DNA of 64,000 bases. Origin: Oscillatoriaceae cyanobacterium Prado104 (GTDB taxonomy: Bacteria > Cyanobacteriota > Cyanobacteriia > Cyanobacteriales > Microcoleaceae). The notes beneath the pieces are model-generated. The model saw nothing but the letters and a program-made list of their open reading frames with translations, ran no database searches and was not told the DNA's origin. The position numbers and the translations under genes are program-made. Where the stretch lies: contig JALOON010000021.1 in assembly GCA_025454405.1 (NCBI GenBank), positions 1 through 64,000 of the forward strand, written 5' to 3'. Shown piece after piece: positions 1 to 8,485 of this stretch (position 1 is its first letter; the number at the start of each line of letters is the position of its first letter).

Positions 1-1454
1 GTTTCCGGTTCCGCATCAATAACTTCCGACAAGCGTTGAGTTGCCGTCTTGACGCGAGTCATTTCATCGGTAAATCCTACCAGGGAATTTACCCAAGTAG
101 TGACATTTTGATTCATGGCGATAAATGCCAGCAACTGACCGATACTCAATACCTTATCAATTACCAAACCGCTGCCCAACCACAGCAAAATAATGCTCCC
201 GGCAGAAGCAACTAAACCGGAAAATATATTGTTGAGAATGCCAATTTGCGTAGTTCGTAACGTGAGGTTTGCCAAGCGGCCGAAGCGGGTTTGAAATTCT
301 TCCCAAAGTTGCTGGTTGCTTCCAGTAGTTTTGACAGTAATTGCACCTTTAAAAGTTTCTACTAAAACCCCTTGAGTTTCCGCTTCCAGGACGAACAAGC
401 TGCGCGTTTTTTGCTGCAATGCGGGCAAGAAGATTATAGTAGAAACAGTCATAAATAAAGCAATGACTGTCGCGGCAAGCGTTAACTGGCTGCTGTAAAA
501 CAGCATGAAACTAAAAGAAACTACTGCTATAAAAAATTGGCTGGGCAAGCCGATCGCTACTTGAGAAACTAATTTATTGATTTCTTGAATGTCTTGCAAT
601 CTGCTGACGATTTCGCCGCTGCGCCTGGTTTCGTAAAAAGTCAAGGGCAAGCGCAAAAATTTGCGCCCGAACTCCATCACTAAGCCCAACTCCAACCGCT
701 GGGAAAATTGAGCGATTAAGTTAGATTGCACCAGTCCCAAACTGCTGCTAAAGACATTCATAAAGATAACTGCGATCGCCACGCTAGCCAAAAGTTGCGT
801 GTCGCCCCGCACCAAGATATCATCGGTGAGGAGTTGCACTAAAAACGGCTCGGAAATCGACAGCAAACCCAAAACAATATTCAGTAAAAACGCTTCAATT
901 AAAATCTGGCGGTAAATCCCGATCCGGCGCAGCCATTTCTGTACGGAATTAGCGGGCGCTTGACTGTCTGCTTGACCGAAAAACCGCTCGACATCGGGTT
1001 CTACTAACAAACACAGCCAATCCGTCCAAGATGCGACTAATTCTTGTTTGGAAATGTAGCGAATTCCGGCACCTGGATCGGCAATTACGTATTTTTTGCC
1101 CTGTTTGCCGTACAAGACTACCCAGTGATAGCCGTTCCAGTGAATAATTGCAGGCAATGGGGCTTCATCGATCTTATCTAAAATTACAGGAGCCGCTCGT
1201 ACCGATCGCGCGTTGAACCCGATCGCATCCGCACCTTGTTTCAATCCTAATAAAGTAGTCCCCTGCTGCCCGGTGCCTACAAATTCTCGCAAGCGATTAA
1301 TTGTAAAGTTTTGTCCGTAAAATTTCGCGATCGAAGCCAGACAAGCGGGACCGCAGTCTTCTTCACTCTGTTGGAGTACCACCTGATATTTCTTAGCGCT
1401 ATTTACCCGTCCGTAAAACGGTAGGTCTCGCAGAAAAGGAATGTTATTTAACAT
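1..1454 (-). CDS. C39 peptidase-containing ABC peptide exporter (PCAT), 3' end outside window
   Basis: Partial gene of about 484 visible codons that continues past base 1. I read it directly from the minus strand, starting at the ATG at 1454 (M-L-N-N-I-P). The first ~130 residues match peptidase family C39: EEDCGPACLAS holds the catalytic Cys, YHWVVLYG the His and IADPG the Asp. A hydrophobic ABC-transporter membrane domain follows (residues ~165-450), including the typical FYETRRSGEIVSRLQD segment. The nucleotide-binding domain would lie beyond the edge. PCATs sit in the inner membrane, cut double-glycine-type leaders off small peptides and export the core with a HlyD adaptor and an outer-membrane channel. 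Two such precursors and a HlyD gene lie just upstream, so those are the likely substrates and partner (inference). Confidence 0.93.
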   Translation of the reverse strand, partial: MLNNIPFLRDLPFYGRVNSAKKYQVVLQQSEEDCGPACLASIAKFYGQNFTINRLREFVGTGQQGTTLLGLKQGADAIGFNARSVRAAPVILDKIDEAPLPAIIHWNGYHWVVLYGKQGKKYVIADPGAGIRYISKQELVASWTDWLCLLVEPDVERFFGQADSQAPANSVQKWLRRIGIYRQILIEAFLLNIVLGLLSISEPFLVQLLTDDILVRGDTQLLASVAIAVIFMNVFSSSLGLVQSNLIAQFSQRLELGLVMEFGRKFLRLPLTFYETRRSGEIVSRLQDIQEINKLVSQVAIGLPSQFFIAVVSFSFMLFYSSQLTLAATVIALFMTVSTIIFLPALQQKTRSLFVLEAETQGVLVETFKGAITVKTTGSNQQLWEEFQTRFGRLANLTLRTTQIGILNNIFSGLVASAGSIILLWLGSGLVIDKVLSIGQLLAFIAMNQNVTTWVNSLVGFTDEMTRVKTATQRLSEVIDAEPE

Positions 1455-1516
1455 TTGGCAAAATAAATATAACCCTAATAGAATATTTCTCCTGCTGGAC
1501 TGGTAAATCAGCACAA

Positions 1517-1540
1517 AGCACCCATAAACTTATGGGTGCT
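1517..1540 (-). terminator. Hairpin upstream of the exporter gene
   Basis: Perfect 11-bp inverted repeat, AGCACCCATAA then TTATGGGTGCT, with a two-base spacer. It is followed on the minus strand by only three T. It lies 63 bp upstream of the exporter start and closely resembles the hairpin at 1818-1845. It could be a weak terminator or attenuator between the precursor genes and the exporter. Confidence 0.5.
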
Positions 1541-1628
1541 CGATTTTCTCGCAGTAAGATGGTTATCTGGCGAGTATTCAACCTTTAGTACAGTGAGGTA
1601 AGAAGGGGATTTAAACCCAACTATCGAC

Positions 1629-1732
1629 TATAGCGATCGCAAATTATTCGTAAAAGCATAGAAACCCGGTTTCTTAGAGAAACCGGGTTTCTGAACCTTG
1701 GAGTATTTACAAATCATTTGCGATCGCTATAT
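1629..1732. repeat. 100-bp palindromic intergenic repeat, copy 1
   Basis: The ends are inverted copies built on a HIP1 core (TATAGCGATCGCAAAT and ATTTGCGATCGCTATAT). The centre is a second palindrome, AGAAACCCGGTTTCT then AGAAACCGGGTTTCT. A near-identical copy lies at 4101-4200 and a degenerate relative at 49784-49890. No coding capacity. MITE-like or REP-like; its mobility is inferred only from the copies. Confidence 0.8.
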
Positions 1733-1816
1733 CAACGATCGACGATCGCGAGATCCCGACGATCGCACTAACAATCGATCGACTGTCAACTGTCATTGGC
1801 ATTACTACAAATTTAC

Positions 1817-1845
1817 AAAAGCACCTATAAGATTATAGGTGCTTT
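1817..1845 (-). terminator. Terminator of the precursor-peptide gene at 1887-2090
   Basis: Perfect 13-bp stem (AAAGCACCTATAA, then TTATAGGTGCTTT) with a 2-nt spacer. On the minus strand the stem runs into a TTTT tract, the form of a factor-independent terminator. It lies ~40 bp after the stop of the first precursor peptide. Confidence 0.7.
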
Positions 1846-1886
1846 ATTAATTAGCTGAGAAGGCTCCCGTTATGGAGAATTAAACT

Positions 1887-2090
1887 CTACCAGTAGCGGT
1901 ACACTGCTCTGAAAGAACCGTCACAATTCCGGCGGTAAACAACATGACGGGTGGCAGAGTAACAATTGGATCGATTGTACCTGGCAGAACGGTAGCGGTT
2001 GTAGTAACGGCGGTGGCAAGCACCATTAACGCTAGCAGCTTCTTCCAATGTCAGTTCAGTAAACATCGAATCATCTTGATTTTCTTTCAT
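1887..2090 (-). CDS. Small secreted precursor peptide, Arg/Tyr-rich core
   Basis: 67-aa peptide. Residues 1-24 form an acidic leader (SMFTELTLEEAASVNGA) ending in Gly-Ala, the place where C39 exporters cut double-glycine-type leaders. The 43-residue core is strongly basic, with 11 Arg, 8 Tyr, three Cys (C25, C43, C56) and a terminal Trp. The leader is nearly the same as in the neighbouring 78-aa peptide, while the cores are unrelated. A strong hairpin terminator follows, and the C39 exporter gene lies downstream on the same strand. Antimicrobial or signalling use is inference; no named bacteriocin family is recognised, and no modification enzyme gene is visible in the window. Three cysteines leave one unpaired if a disulphide forms. 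Confidence 0.8.
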   Translation of the reverse strand: MKENQDDSMFTELTLEEAASVNGACHRRYYNRYRSARYNRSNCYSATRHVVYRRNCDGSFRAVYRYW

Positions 2091-2259
2091 GAGTAACTCC
2101 TTGTTTGTTAATAGAAGCGAATGTAAACCAGAAAATTTATGAAGTTTCTAGTTTACCGTGGTAAATCCTAACTAATACTTCCAAAGTGCCGGAAAGCATC
2201 CGGAATATTACAGAGAGATTTTTTAAGTCGATCGCGCTTGCTTAATCCGACTCAACTAT

Positions 2260-2496
2260 CTAAATCACTATGGTTTTGAAAGAACGAGAGCGAGTCGGAT
2301 CGTAGATAAAAAATTTACCGGAATTCGGCAGCATAAAGATAATTTGATTGCCTCCATCGATGCGATCCGTGTCATCGTTGTTGCTGCCAGCGCCGTTGAT
2401 AATGCCGATACCGCCGGTAATGCTGGCACCGCTGACAGTGGCAGCTTCTCGATCGGTTAATTCGGTGAAAAGTGAATCTTGTTGGTTGTCTGACAT
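2260..2496 (-). CDS. Small secreted precursor peptide, Gly/Ile/Asn core
   Basis: 78-aa peptide whose leader, residues 1-24 (SLFTELTDREAATVSGA), matches that of the 67-aa peptide 169 bp downstream. Predicted cleavage after Ala24 leaves a 54-residue core without Cys. The core opens with a Gly/Ile-rich stretch (SITGGIGIINGAG), then an acidic Asn/Asp segment and a hydrophobic, basic C-terminus. Both peptide genes run towards the C39 exporter, and the HlyD gene is divergent on the other side. A purine-rich GAGGAA motif lies just upstream of the ATG. The function of the core is unknown. Confidence 0.78.
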   Translation of the reverse strand: MSDNQQDSLFTELTDREAATVSGASITGGIGIINGAGSNNDDTDRIDGGNQIIFMLPNSGKFFIYDPTRSRSFKTIVI

Positions 2497-2582
2497 GAGG
2501 AACTCCTATTAATATGTATGTATGTACTTATTTACCTACTTACTACTTGCGCCATCGGAAAAACCCGGCAACTGTCTCAGGC

Positions 2583-2650
2583 GATTTGAGATTTGAGATT
2601 GCAGGATAGGGGATTGGCGATTTGAGATTTGAGATTTTGGATTGCAGGGG
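2583..2650. repeat. GATTTGA direct repeats
   Basis: Two clusters of the heptamer-like unit ATTTGAG, each followed by GATT, in the intergenic region between the precursor peptides and hlyD. Part of the short tandem repeat background of this genome. Confidence 0.6.
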
Positions 2651-2850
2651 CTGTCGTTAGCTGATGTTGCCTGGAAAGCTGTGCGGATTTTGAACTCGAC
2701 CCTGTGAATTGTGATTTAGATTTCCAACACGATCCGCAATCTCCGGAAAGGTAAAAATAAATTCGATCGCAGAAATTAGCGACATCCCTTGGATCTCACC
2801 ACCAGCCAATTTTATTTTTTAAGTTTAAATATCTCATCCCTCTTACCGCC

Positions 2851-3963
2851 ATGCCCCGCATTCCCGAGCCCGAACCCGCTGAAATCGAAACTTTTCAAAG
2901 CGACCAATTTTTGCCCCCAGTCAGCCGCTGGACAACCTTGGGGGGATTTTTGATGCTAGCGACATTTGGTGGCACGATCGCCCTTGCCAGCGTCACCACC
3001 TACAGCGCTACCATCAAAGCAGACGCCATCGTCCGTCCCGACGGAGAGGTACAAGTCGTGCAAGCAGTTACCGAGGGAACCGTCGAAAGCATTGCAGTCA
3101 GAGAGAATCAGCCAGTTAAGGAAGGAGATGCGATTGCAGTTGTAGAGGCTTCCAACCTGGGAAATCAAAAAAAGCAGTTGCAAGAATTTGTCGCGCAATC
3201 TCAGGCAGAGGTCGATCGTGTTACCGCACAATTGCGCGAATTGGAAAATCAAATTTTAGCCAGCGCGCAACTTAGCAGCGAAACAGCAGCACAACAGGAA
3301 TTAATCGAACCGGCATTAGTCAAATTAGCAAGATCGATGCCGGATGTAGCGGAGAGATTGGGCAGAAGCCGGCGAGTTTTGCTAGTGAAGCGATCGACCT
3401 TGCAACAACAATTAATTCAAGCAAAAAAAGAGTTCGATAAAGTTGAGTTCCAACTCGAAAATAGCACGGTGCGAGCGCCATCTGACGGCACAATTCTCAG
3501 ATTGGAAGTGCGAAATCCCGGTCAAACAGTGCAAGCTGGCAGCCCGATCGCCCAAATCGTCCCCAGTGATGTACCCTTAGTAGTCAAAGCCAAAGTAGCA
3601 TCCCAAGACATCGCCCGCGTCCAAGTCAACCAACCCGTACAAATTAGAATTTCTGCCTTACCTTTTCCCGATTACGGAACATTAAAAGGGACTGTCAGCG
3701 CGATCGCCCCAGATGCGATCGCGCTTCAAAATCCTGCGAATAATTTAGGCACAGCTTATTACGAAGTGACAATTAAGCCGGAAACAACTTATTTAACCAA
3801 ACTCAAACCTGCCAGCGGTCAATTCTTCGGAAATTCTCAGAATAACCAACCGCGCCAATACTCAATTCAGTCCGGAATGGAGGGCAGGGCGGATATTATT
3901 ACCGGGCAAGAAACTGTTTTGACATTTGTTTTGCGCAGGGCAAGATTGCTGACAGATTGGTAA
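2851..3963 (+). CDS. HlyD-family periplasmic adaptor (membrane fusion protein)
   Basis: 370 aa. A short cytoplasmic N-terminus is followed by one membrane segment (about residues 28-50). Next come a biotinyl-lipoyl-like half (EGTVESIAVRENQPVKEGD), a coiled-coil hairpin (~105-205), the second lipoyl half (VRAPSDGTILRLEVRNPGQTV) and a beta-barrel domain. This is the HlyD/EmrA layout of type I secretion adaptors, which bridge an inner-membrane ABC exporter to an outer-membrane TolC-like channel. It is divergent from the two precursor peptides and almost certainly works with the C39 exporter. No strong Shine-Dalgarno precedes the ATG. No TolC gene is in the window. Confidence 0.92.
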   Translation: MPRIPEPEPAEIETFQSDQFLPPVSRWTTLGGFLMLATFGGTIALASVTTYSATIKADAIVRPDGEVQVVQAVTEGTVESIAVRENQPVKEGDAIAVVEASNLGNQKKQLQEFVAQSQAEVDRVTAQLRELENQILASAQLSSETAAQQELIEPALVKLARSMPDVAERLGRSRRVLLVKRSTLQQQLIQAKKEFDKVEFQLENSTVRAPSDGTILRLEVRNPGQTVQAGSPIAQIVPSDVPLVVKAKVASQDIARVQVNQPVQIRISALPFPDYGTLKGTVSAIAPDAIALQNPANNLGTAYYEVTIKPETTYLTKLKPASGQFFGNSQNNQPRQYSIQSGMEGRADIITGQETVLTFVLRRARLLTDW

Positions 3964-4100
3964 TCAGTCAGCAGTCATTGATTAAGGCTTTACATCAGCT
4001 TGGCGAACAGGCATGATTACCGCTTCCGATGGTGCGGGTATCTTGCCCGCATCAGGGAGAAGTTTACACTACCGTTTCCACCACAAATCCAGGAGAACCA

Positions 4101-4200
4101 TATATAGCGATCGCAAATCATTCGTAAAAGCATAGAAACCCGGTTTCTTAGAGAAACCGGGTTTCTGAACCTTGGAGTATTTACAAATCATTTGCGATCG
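4101..4200. repeat. 100-bp palindromic intergenic repeat, copy 2
   Basis: Almost base-for-base copy of 1629-1732, with the same HIP1-based ends and the same AAACCCGGTTT/AAACCGGGTTT centre. The right end diverges after GCGATCG. Together the two copies bracket the precursor peptides and hlyD. The rest of the 3964-4524 gap contains the MITE at 4353-4469 and nothing else recognisable. Confidence 0.8.
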
Positions 4201-4352
4201 AAAAATAGTTGTTAATTTTTCGGTTGCCAAGCTTTTGTCACCTCAGTGATATTAAGTGGGTAGGTGCAAATAAGCTTTGGTATGTCGCAGAATGTGTATT
4301 GCTATCATAGCCCCTGCGATTTCTTGGCTAAGAGTTCGCAATGACATACTTA

Positions 4353-4469
4353 GGGCTTGCTGAATAAGTCTTTTGGTGAGGGGGGCATAGGGCATAGGGC
4401 ATAGGGCATAGGGCATAGGGCATAGTTTTTCTCCGTTTCGAGTCGGGAAGAGTTTTATTCAGCAAGCCC
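4353..4469. mobile_element. MITE with 15-bp inverted ends and 6-bp target duplication
   Basis: The left end GGGCTTGCTGAATAA (4353-4367) and right end TTATTCAGCAAGCCC (4455-4469) are perfect inverted repeats. They are flanked directly by TACTTA on both sides (4347-4352 and 4470-4475), which fits a target-site duplication. The 117-bp element has no ORF; its interior holds six tandem copies of the heptamer GGCATAG. It is non-autonomous; the transposase that moved it is not in the window. Confidence 0.85.
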
Positions 4470-4524
4470 TACTTATATATTTTACCGCTCATCTACTTAG
4501 CAACAGTACGATCGAACAAAAACC

Positions 4525-5562
4525 ATGCTGACCCGCGATTTAATGTATCAAGCAATTCTTGACCGAGATGTTTCCTACGAAGGGAGTTTTATTGTGGCGG
4601 TAAAAACCACAGGTATTTTTTGCCGCCCCACTTGTACCGCCAGAAAACCGAAAAAAGAAAATGTAGAATTTTTCAAAACGACTCAAGAAGCGCTCGATCG
4701 AGGTTACAGGCCTTGTAAAGTTTGCAAGCCTTTGGAAATGCTGAACGAAACACCGGATTGCATTAAAGAAATTCTGCGCGAAATCAATGACAATCCGGCG
4801 AATAAATTCACGGATTTAGATTTGATTGCCAGGGGGATTGAACCGAGTAAAATCCGCCGCTGGTTCTTGAAGAATCACGGCATTACTTTTCATGCTTATC
4901 AAAGAACTCTGCGGATTAATTCAGCATTTAAGAAAATCCAAAACGGCGCAACAGTTACCGCCACAGCCAGCGATATCGGTTACGAATCCCTGAGCGGTTT
5001 TAACGATTCTTTCAAATCGATTTTAGGTGTATCGCCATCCAATAGCAAAAACAAACAAGTAATCGACTTTACCCGATTGGAAACTCCTTTAGGAACTATG
5101 TGTGCCTGCGCAGTCGATCGAGGAATTTGTCTGTTAGAATTTACCGATTTACCAACGCTAGAAACGCAGTTTAAATCGTTGTCTAAATTTTTAGACGGAA
5201 CGATAATGCAAGGTACAAACAAACATTTCGATTTGTTGGTATCGCAACTCGATGAATACTTTGCAGGCAAGCGCCAAGAATTTTCAGTGCCGCTGTTTGC
5301 ACCCGGAACAGAATTTCAGCAAGCAGTTTGGCAAGAATTGCAAAACATTCCCTACGGTGCAACTCGATCGTACCAACAACAAGCGATCGCAATGAAACAT
5401 CCTGCAGCAGTTCGCGCCGTAGCCAATGCTAACTCTCAAAATAGAATTTGCATTCTGATTCCCTGCCATCGAGTAATTGGAACCGATGGAACATTAACAG
5501 GTTACGCGGGTGGTTTGTGGCGAAAAAAATGGTTGCTCGATTTAGAAGCAGCAAATCGCTGA
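4525..5562 (+). CDS. ada: Bifunctional DNA repair methyltransferase/regulator Ada
   Basis: 345 aa with the full three-part Ada layout. Residues ~1-75 are the Zn-binding methylphosphotriester acceptor domain with four Cys (C33, C37, C64, C67), C33 being the usual acceptor. Residues ~80-175 carry an AraC-type helix-turn-helix (ATASDIGYESLSGFNDSFK). The C-terminal O6-alkylguanine transferase domain has the PCHR motif with acceptor Cys314. Ada removes methyl groups from O6-methylguanine and phosphotriesters and, once methylated, activates its own regulon. No alkB or alkA lies next to it. The gene stands alone, 50 bp after the MITE, so its promoter may overlap the MITE end. Confidence 0.95.
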   Translation: MLTRDLMYQAILDRDVSYEGSFIVAVKTTGIFCRPTCTARKPKKENVEFFKTTQEALDRGYRPCKVCKPLEMLNETPDCIKEILREINDNPANKFTDLDLIARGIEPSKIRRWFLKNHGITFHAYQRTLRINSAFKKIQNGATVTATASDIGYESLSGFNDSFKSILGVSPSNSKNKQVIDFTRLETPLGTMCACAVDRGICLLEFTDLPTLETQFKSLSKFLDGTIMQGTNKHFDLLVSQLDEYFAGKRQEFSVPLFAPGTEFQQAVWQELQNIPYGATRSYQQQAIAMKHPAAVRAVANANSQNRICILIPCHRVIGTDGTLTGYAGGLWRKKWLLDLEAANR

Positions 5563-5593
5563 TTTCATGCCCTAAAAAATAGATTGCAATAAG

Positions 5594-5648
5594 GTTTGTA
5601 GTAAGGACTTTAGTCTTCTTTATGCGGACTTTAGTCCGCACTACAAAC
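5594..5648. repeat. Inverted repeat between ada and the kinase gene
   Basis: GTTTGTAGT (5594-5602) pairs with ACTACAAAC (5640-5648). Inside, GGACTTTAGTC is repeated directly and followed by its own complement-like CCGCA. It lies between two convergent genes and may act as a terminator for either, though no T-tract is evident. Confidence 0.55.
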
Positions 5649-5681
5649 TGCAAAATCGCAAATCTAAAATCTCAAATCGAT

Positions 5682-7436
5682 TCACCGCCATCCCAACCAT
5701 CGAAGTACAGGTACGACTACATAATGACTCACTCCCAAACACAGCCCGATCGCGCTTCCCAGCAAACCAAAAAATACCACAGAACCCCACACTTGGATCG
5801 AACCAAATGCCGCATCAGGTACTAGAATTCCGAAGAAATTACCAGGAAAAATGCTCAAAGCATTCAGAGCAAGAAACACCCCAGTAGAGCAAACAGCAAC
5901 TACCAAAGCATGAACTAATTGATGGCTGCGCAACCCCATTCCTACAGTTAAAGATGCGATCGCAAATGCTCCTAAAATAATCCCCTGCACGCCACTGGAA
6001 GTTGTTGCTTCCAACCAACACAAACCCGCCAGCAAATAACCTTGAAGTCCCATCAATCCCGACAGCCAATACTGTTTGTGCTGGCGAAAACCTCCCGCAT
6101 CCGTCAAACCTACGGCCGTTCCCAAACCGGCAAAAGCAAACAGCAAAACTTCAGGCCCGACATTAAAAGTCATGTGGGGAATTAAGTAATGCAAACCTTC
6201 ATTAACCACAGTGGCAATTTCCTGCCCTACAGGCGAAGCATAGCCCAAAACCAAACCGCCGATCGCCCCCGCACAGCCGCCAATCCCGCCGAGTATCATT
6301 TCCCAGCCTGTATCTAGAGAAGCTACTACGATTTGGGCGATCGCGCCGAATACCAACACTGTCAAACTGGCGGTTGTTTGCGCCCCGGCTACCAATACTT
6401 GGCGGCAAAATTCCACAATCGCTTGTCCGGTAGGGGCGATCGCAATTTTACCGTTACTTTTAGCGTAAATCTCCCGCAAGCGCGCTTTAACTTCCCCAGA
6501 CGCCGCCGGACGTTCCCGCACGTTCGATCGCACCATATCGTCCAACAAATTCGCCAGCGCCGGATTCACCGAGGTGATGTGACGCCACCGCAACTCCCCC
6601 GTCATCGGATCTTCGAGCTGGGCCGGATATTTCCCCGTCAGCAAGTGAATGCAAGTCCGCCCCAAAGCATAAAAATCTGTAGCCGGCCCCACACCGCCCC
6701 CAACAATTTGTTCCGGCGGGCTGTATCCGGCAGAAATCAGTCGTGTCGAACTCGCAGAATCTCTCCCCCCGGCTGCGACACCGCCCATTTTTTTTACTCC
6801 CCCAAAGTCGATCGCCACCAACTGCAATCCGCCCAAACCTTTAGCTAGCAACGTTTGCGGTGATTGGGCATCCCGCAGCATCAAATTTGAGGGTTTAATG
6901 TCGCGGTGAATAATTTGATGCTTGTGCAATTCTTCTAAAATTTCCACGGCTTGACACAGCCAGCTAAACACCCATTCCTGGGGACATCCTTGAGGGTGTT
7001 CGTCGAGAACATCTTCCAAAGTTCTACCGTGAATTTTTTCCATTACCAAACAAGGCAAGCGCCGCGCTGCTGCATTGCCACCACCGCCTGCAAAATTCTG
7101 AGTTTGGACGTGAAAGTAACCTTCCGCCTCAACTCTCGGGATGCCGGGGTGATGCAGCAGCGCTAACACCCATGCTTCTTGCTCGAATAATTTTAGGGCT
7201 TTGGGGGCTGTTTCGAGCAATACTTTCAGGACGCGCTCGGTTTGAGTTTCGGCGTCCCAAACCGTGTAGATGGCTGCAAACCCCCCCGAACCGAGGCGTT
7301 CCAGGGGAATGTAGCGATTTTTCAGCCGCAGGGGTCCCCCGCAACTCTGGCAAAAATTGTTGCCCCAAGTCTGAGGGTAAGGCCTGGGGCAGTCTGGATT
7401 GATGCAGTGAACGGTTTTGGGATGGGAGTGAAGCAC
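5682..7436 (-). CDS. Zinc-ribbon Ser/Thr protein kinase with membrane tail
   Basis: 584 aa. The N-terminal four-Cys ribbon (C11, C16, C29, C32) resembles that of cyanobacterial SpkB-like kinases. The Hanks-type kinase domain has a Gly-rich loop (LGSGGFA, 48-54), Lys71, the catalytic loop HRDIKPSN (177-184) and DFG (210-212), so it should be active. From about residue 345 to the end there are several hydrophobic segments that anchor it in the membrane, with the kinase domain in the cytoplasm. An Ala/Gly-rich insert (AGGGGNAAARR, ~116-126) interrupts the N-lobe. The substrate is unknown; the convergent neighbour ada gives no hint. Confidence 0.92.
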   Translation of the reverse strand: MLHSHPKTVHCINPDCPRPYPQTWGNNFCQSCGGPLRLKNRYIPLERLGSGGFAAIYTVWDAETQTERVLKVLLETAPKALKLFEQEAWVLALLHHPGIPRVEAEGYFHVQTQNFAGGGGNAAARRLPCLVMEKIHGRTLEDVLDEHPQGCPQEWVFSWLCQAVEILEELHKHQIIHRDIKPSNLMLRDAQSPQTLLAKGLGGLQLVAIDFGGVKKMGGVAAGGRDSASSTRLISAGYSPPEQIVGGGVGPATDFYALGRTCIHLLTGKYPAQLEDPMTGELRWRHITSVNPALANLLDDMVRSNVRERPAASGEVKARLREIYAKSNGKIAIAPTGQAIVEFCRQVLVAGAQTTASLTVLVFGAIAQIVVASLDTGWEMILGGIGGCAGAIGGLVLGYASPVGQEIATVVNEGLHYLIPHMTFNVGPEVLLFAFAGLGTAVGLTDAGGFRQHKQYWLSGLMGLQGYLLAGLCWLEATTSSGVQGIILGAFAIASLTVGMGLRSHQLVHALVVAVCSTGVFLALNALSIFPGNFFGILVPDAAFGSIQVWGSVVFFGLLGSAIGLCLGVSHYVVVPVLRWLGWR

Positions 7437-7894
7437 AACCAGAGTACAAATGGGGCTAGATATCTATAGTAGACTTTACGCGCGACTGCTGGTGCGATCG
7501 GGATTTGGCCGCGATTATATCATTATTGGATGGGAAATTTATCGATGGAGAGGGGAGAGGGAGAGTTTTCTAACAGACTACTCGACCCGACCAAGATTGT
7601 CCGGTGTTCGACTGCGCGAGCTAGAGGTTGCCATGTCTGGCACTCCAGTAAGCGATAATTACCTTGATGAGAGCCAGATGTCTGTTGAACGAGCTCGCCC
7701 GTGAATACCTACTCACCGTTCGTAAAAACCTACACTGTTATACCATTTTTTTAAAGTTATGAGAGACTTGCGTAAACGGGGAAAGGAGATAATTACAATG
7801 TCTTGTCGTCCTCTATCTCTATCGTATCTTTAGAAAAATTGTATTAGCTCCCCCTCCCCCACTCTCTCACTCTCCCTCTCCCCTCTCTTATTTT
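7437..7894. other. Intergenic region between divergent genes
   Basis: 458 bp between the divergent kinase and DUF3531 genes, where both promoters should lie. A CT-rich tract (about 7848-7886) immediately precedes the DUF3531 start. The 84-codon frame at 7450-7704 has no recognisable protein features. No clear promoter could be picked. Confidence 0.5.
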
Positions 7895-8347
7895 ATGAAA
7901 GTACAGTTTCGCGAGTTCGATCCGTTCGATTTGTGGATTTGGTTGAAGTTCAGCAGCGCGCCTTCCAATGGCGAAAAACAGTATGTCGAAGAGGTGTTTG
8001 ACTCTTGGTTTTTCTTGGGGAAACTGGGTGCGTTTAATGCTGAAAATTTGCAAGTGCAAGATGAAGGTTTAGATATCAGTTACATGGATTACGATGGTAA
8101 TATGGCAGACCAAAGTATGATGGCTTTGATGCACAATATGGGAGAAATGGAGTATCAAGGTTATTGGGCTAGGTGTTGGTTCGATTTGGGTACTAGCGAC
8201 GCGATCGGGCTTGATATTTTGATTAATGCCCTCCAGCAGCTTAGCAAAGAATTCGTGACAGTTGAAGAACTGATTATCGGCGGAGAAAATGCAGATTGGC
8301 CGGTGGAAAACAGTCGCAGCAAAGAGAGCTTTGCCGGGGATAATTAA
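7895..8347 (+). CDS. DUF3531 family protein
   Basis: 150 aa, cytoplasmic, with no signal or membrane segment. The body is typical of cyanobacterial DUF3531: FREFDPFDLWIWLKF at the start, then EEVFDSWFFLGKLGAFNAE, LMHNMGEMEYQGYW, and WFDLGTSDAIGLD near the C-terminal third. The family is conserved in cyanobacteria and has no assigned function that I know of. Length is normal. A 28-bp tandem repeat begins five bases after the stop. Confidence 0.9.
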   Translation: MKVQFREFDPFDLWIWLKFSSAPSNGEKQYVEEVFDSWFFLGKLGAFNAENLQVQDEGLDISYMDYDGNMADQSMMALMHNMGEMEYQGYWARCWFDLGTSDAIGLDILINALQQLSKEFVTVEELIIGGENADWPVENSRSKESFAGDN

Positions 8348-8352
8348 GGGGT

Positions 8353-8436
8353 CTTCGCAGGCTCCAGCCGCGAGCGGGGCTTTCGCAAGCTCCAGTCGCG
8401 AGCGGGGGCCTTGGCAAGCTCCAGCCGCGAGCGGGG
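8353..8436. repeat. Three tandem copies of a ~28-bp GC-rich unit
   Basis: The unit GCAAGCTCCAGCCGCGAGCG occurs three times with small changes between the DUF3531 stop and the Nudix start. Each unit contains the palindrome CCGCGAGCGG-like core. It reads open in some frames but shows no protein character. Confidence 0.75.
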
Positions 8437-8485
8437 ACGCTCGCTCTACCTTTGCCAAATACCTTCGCAGATTCCAACTGAATTT

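Noticed and set aside
6333-6848. 171-codon plus-strand frame
   Set aside because: Antisense to the kinase gene, which has clear catalytic motifs.
7450-7704. 84-codon frame between the kinase and DUF3531 genes
   Set aside because: No Shine-Dalgarno, no family resemblance, lies in the shared promoter region of divergent genes.
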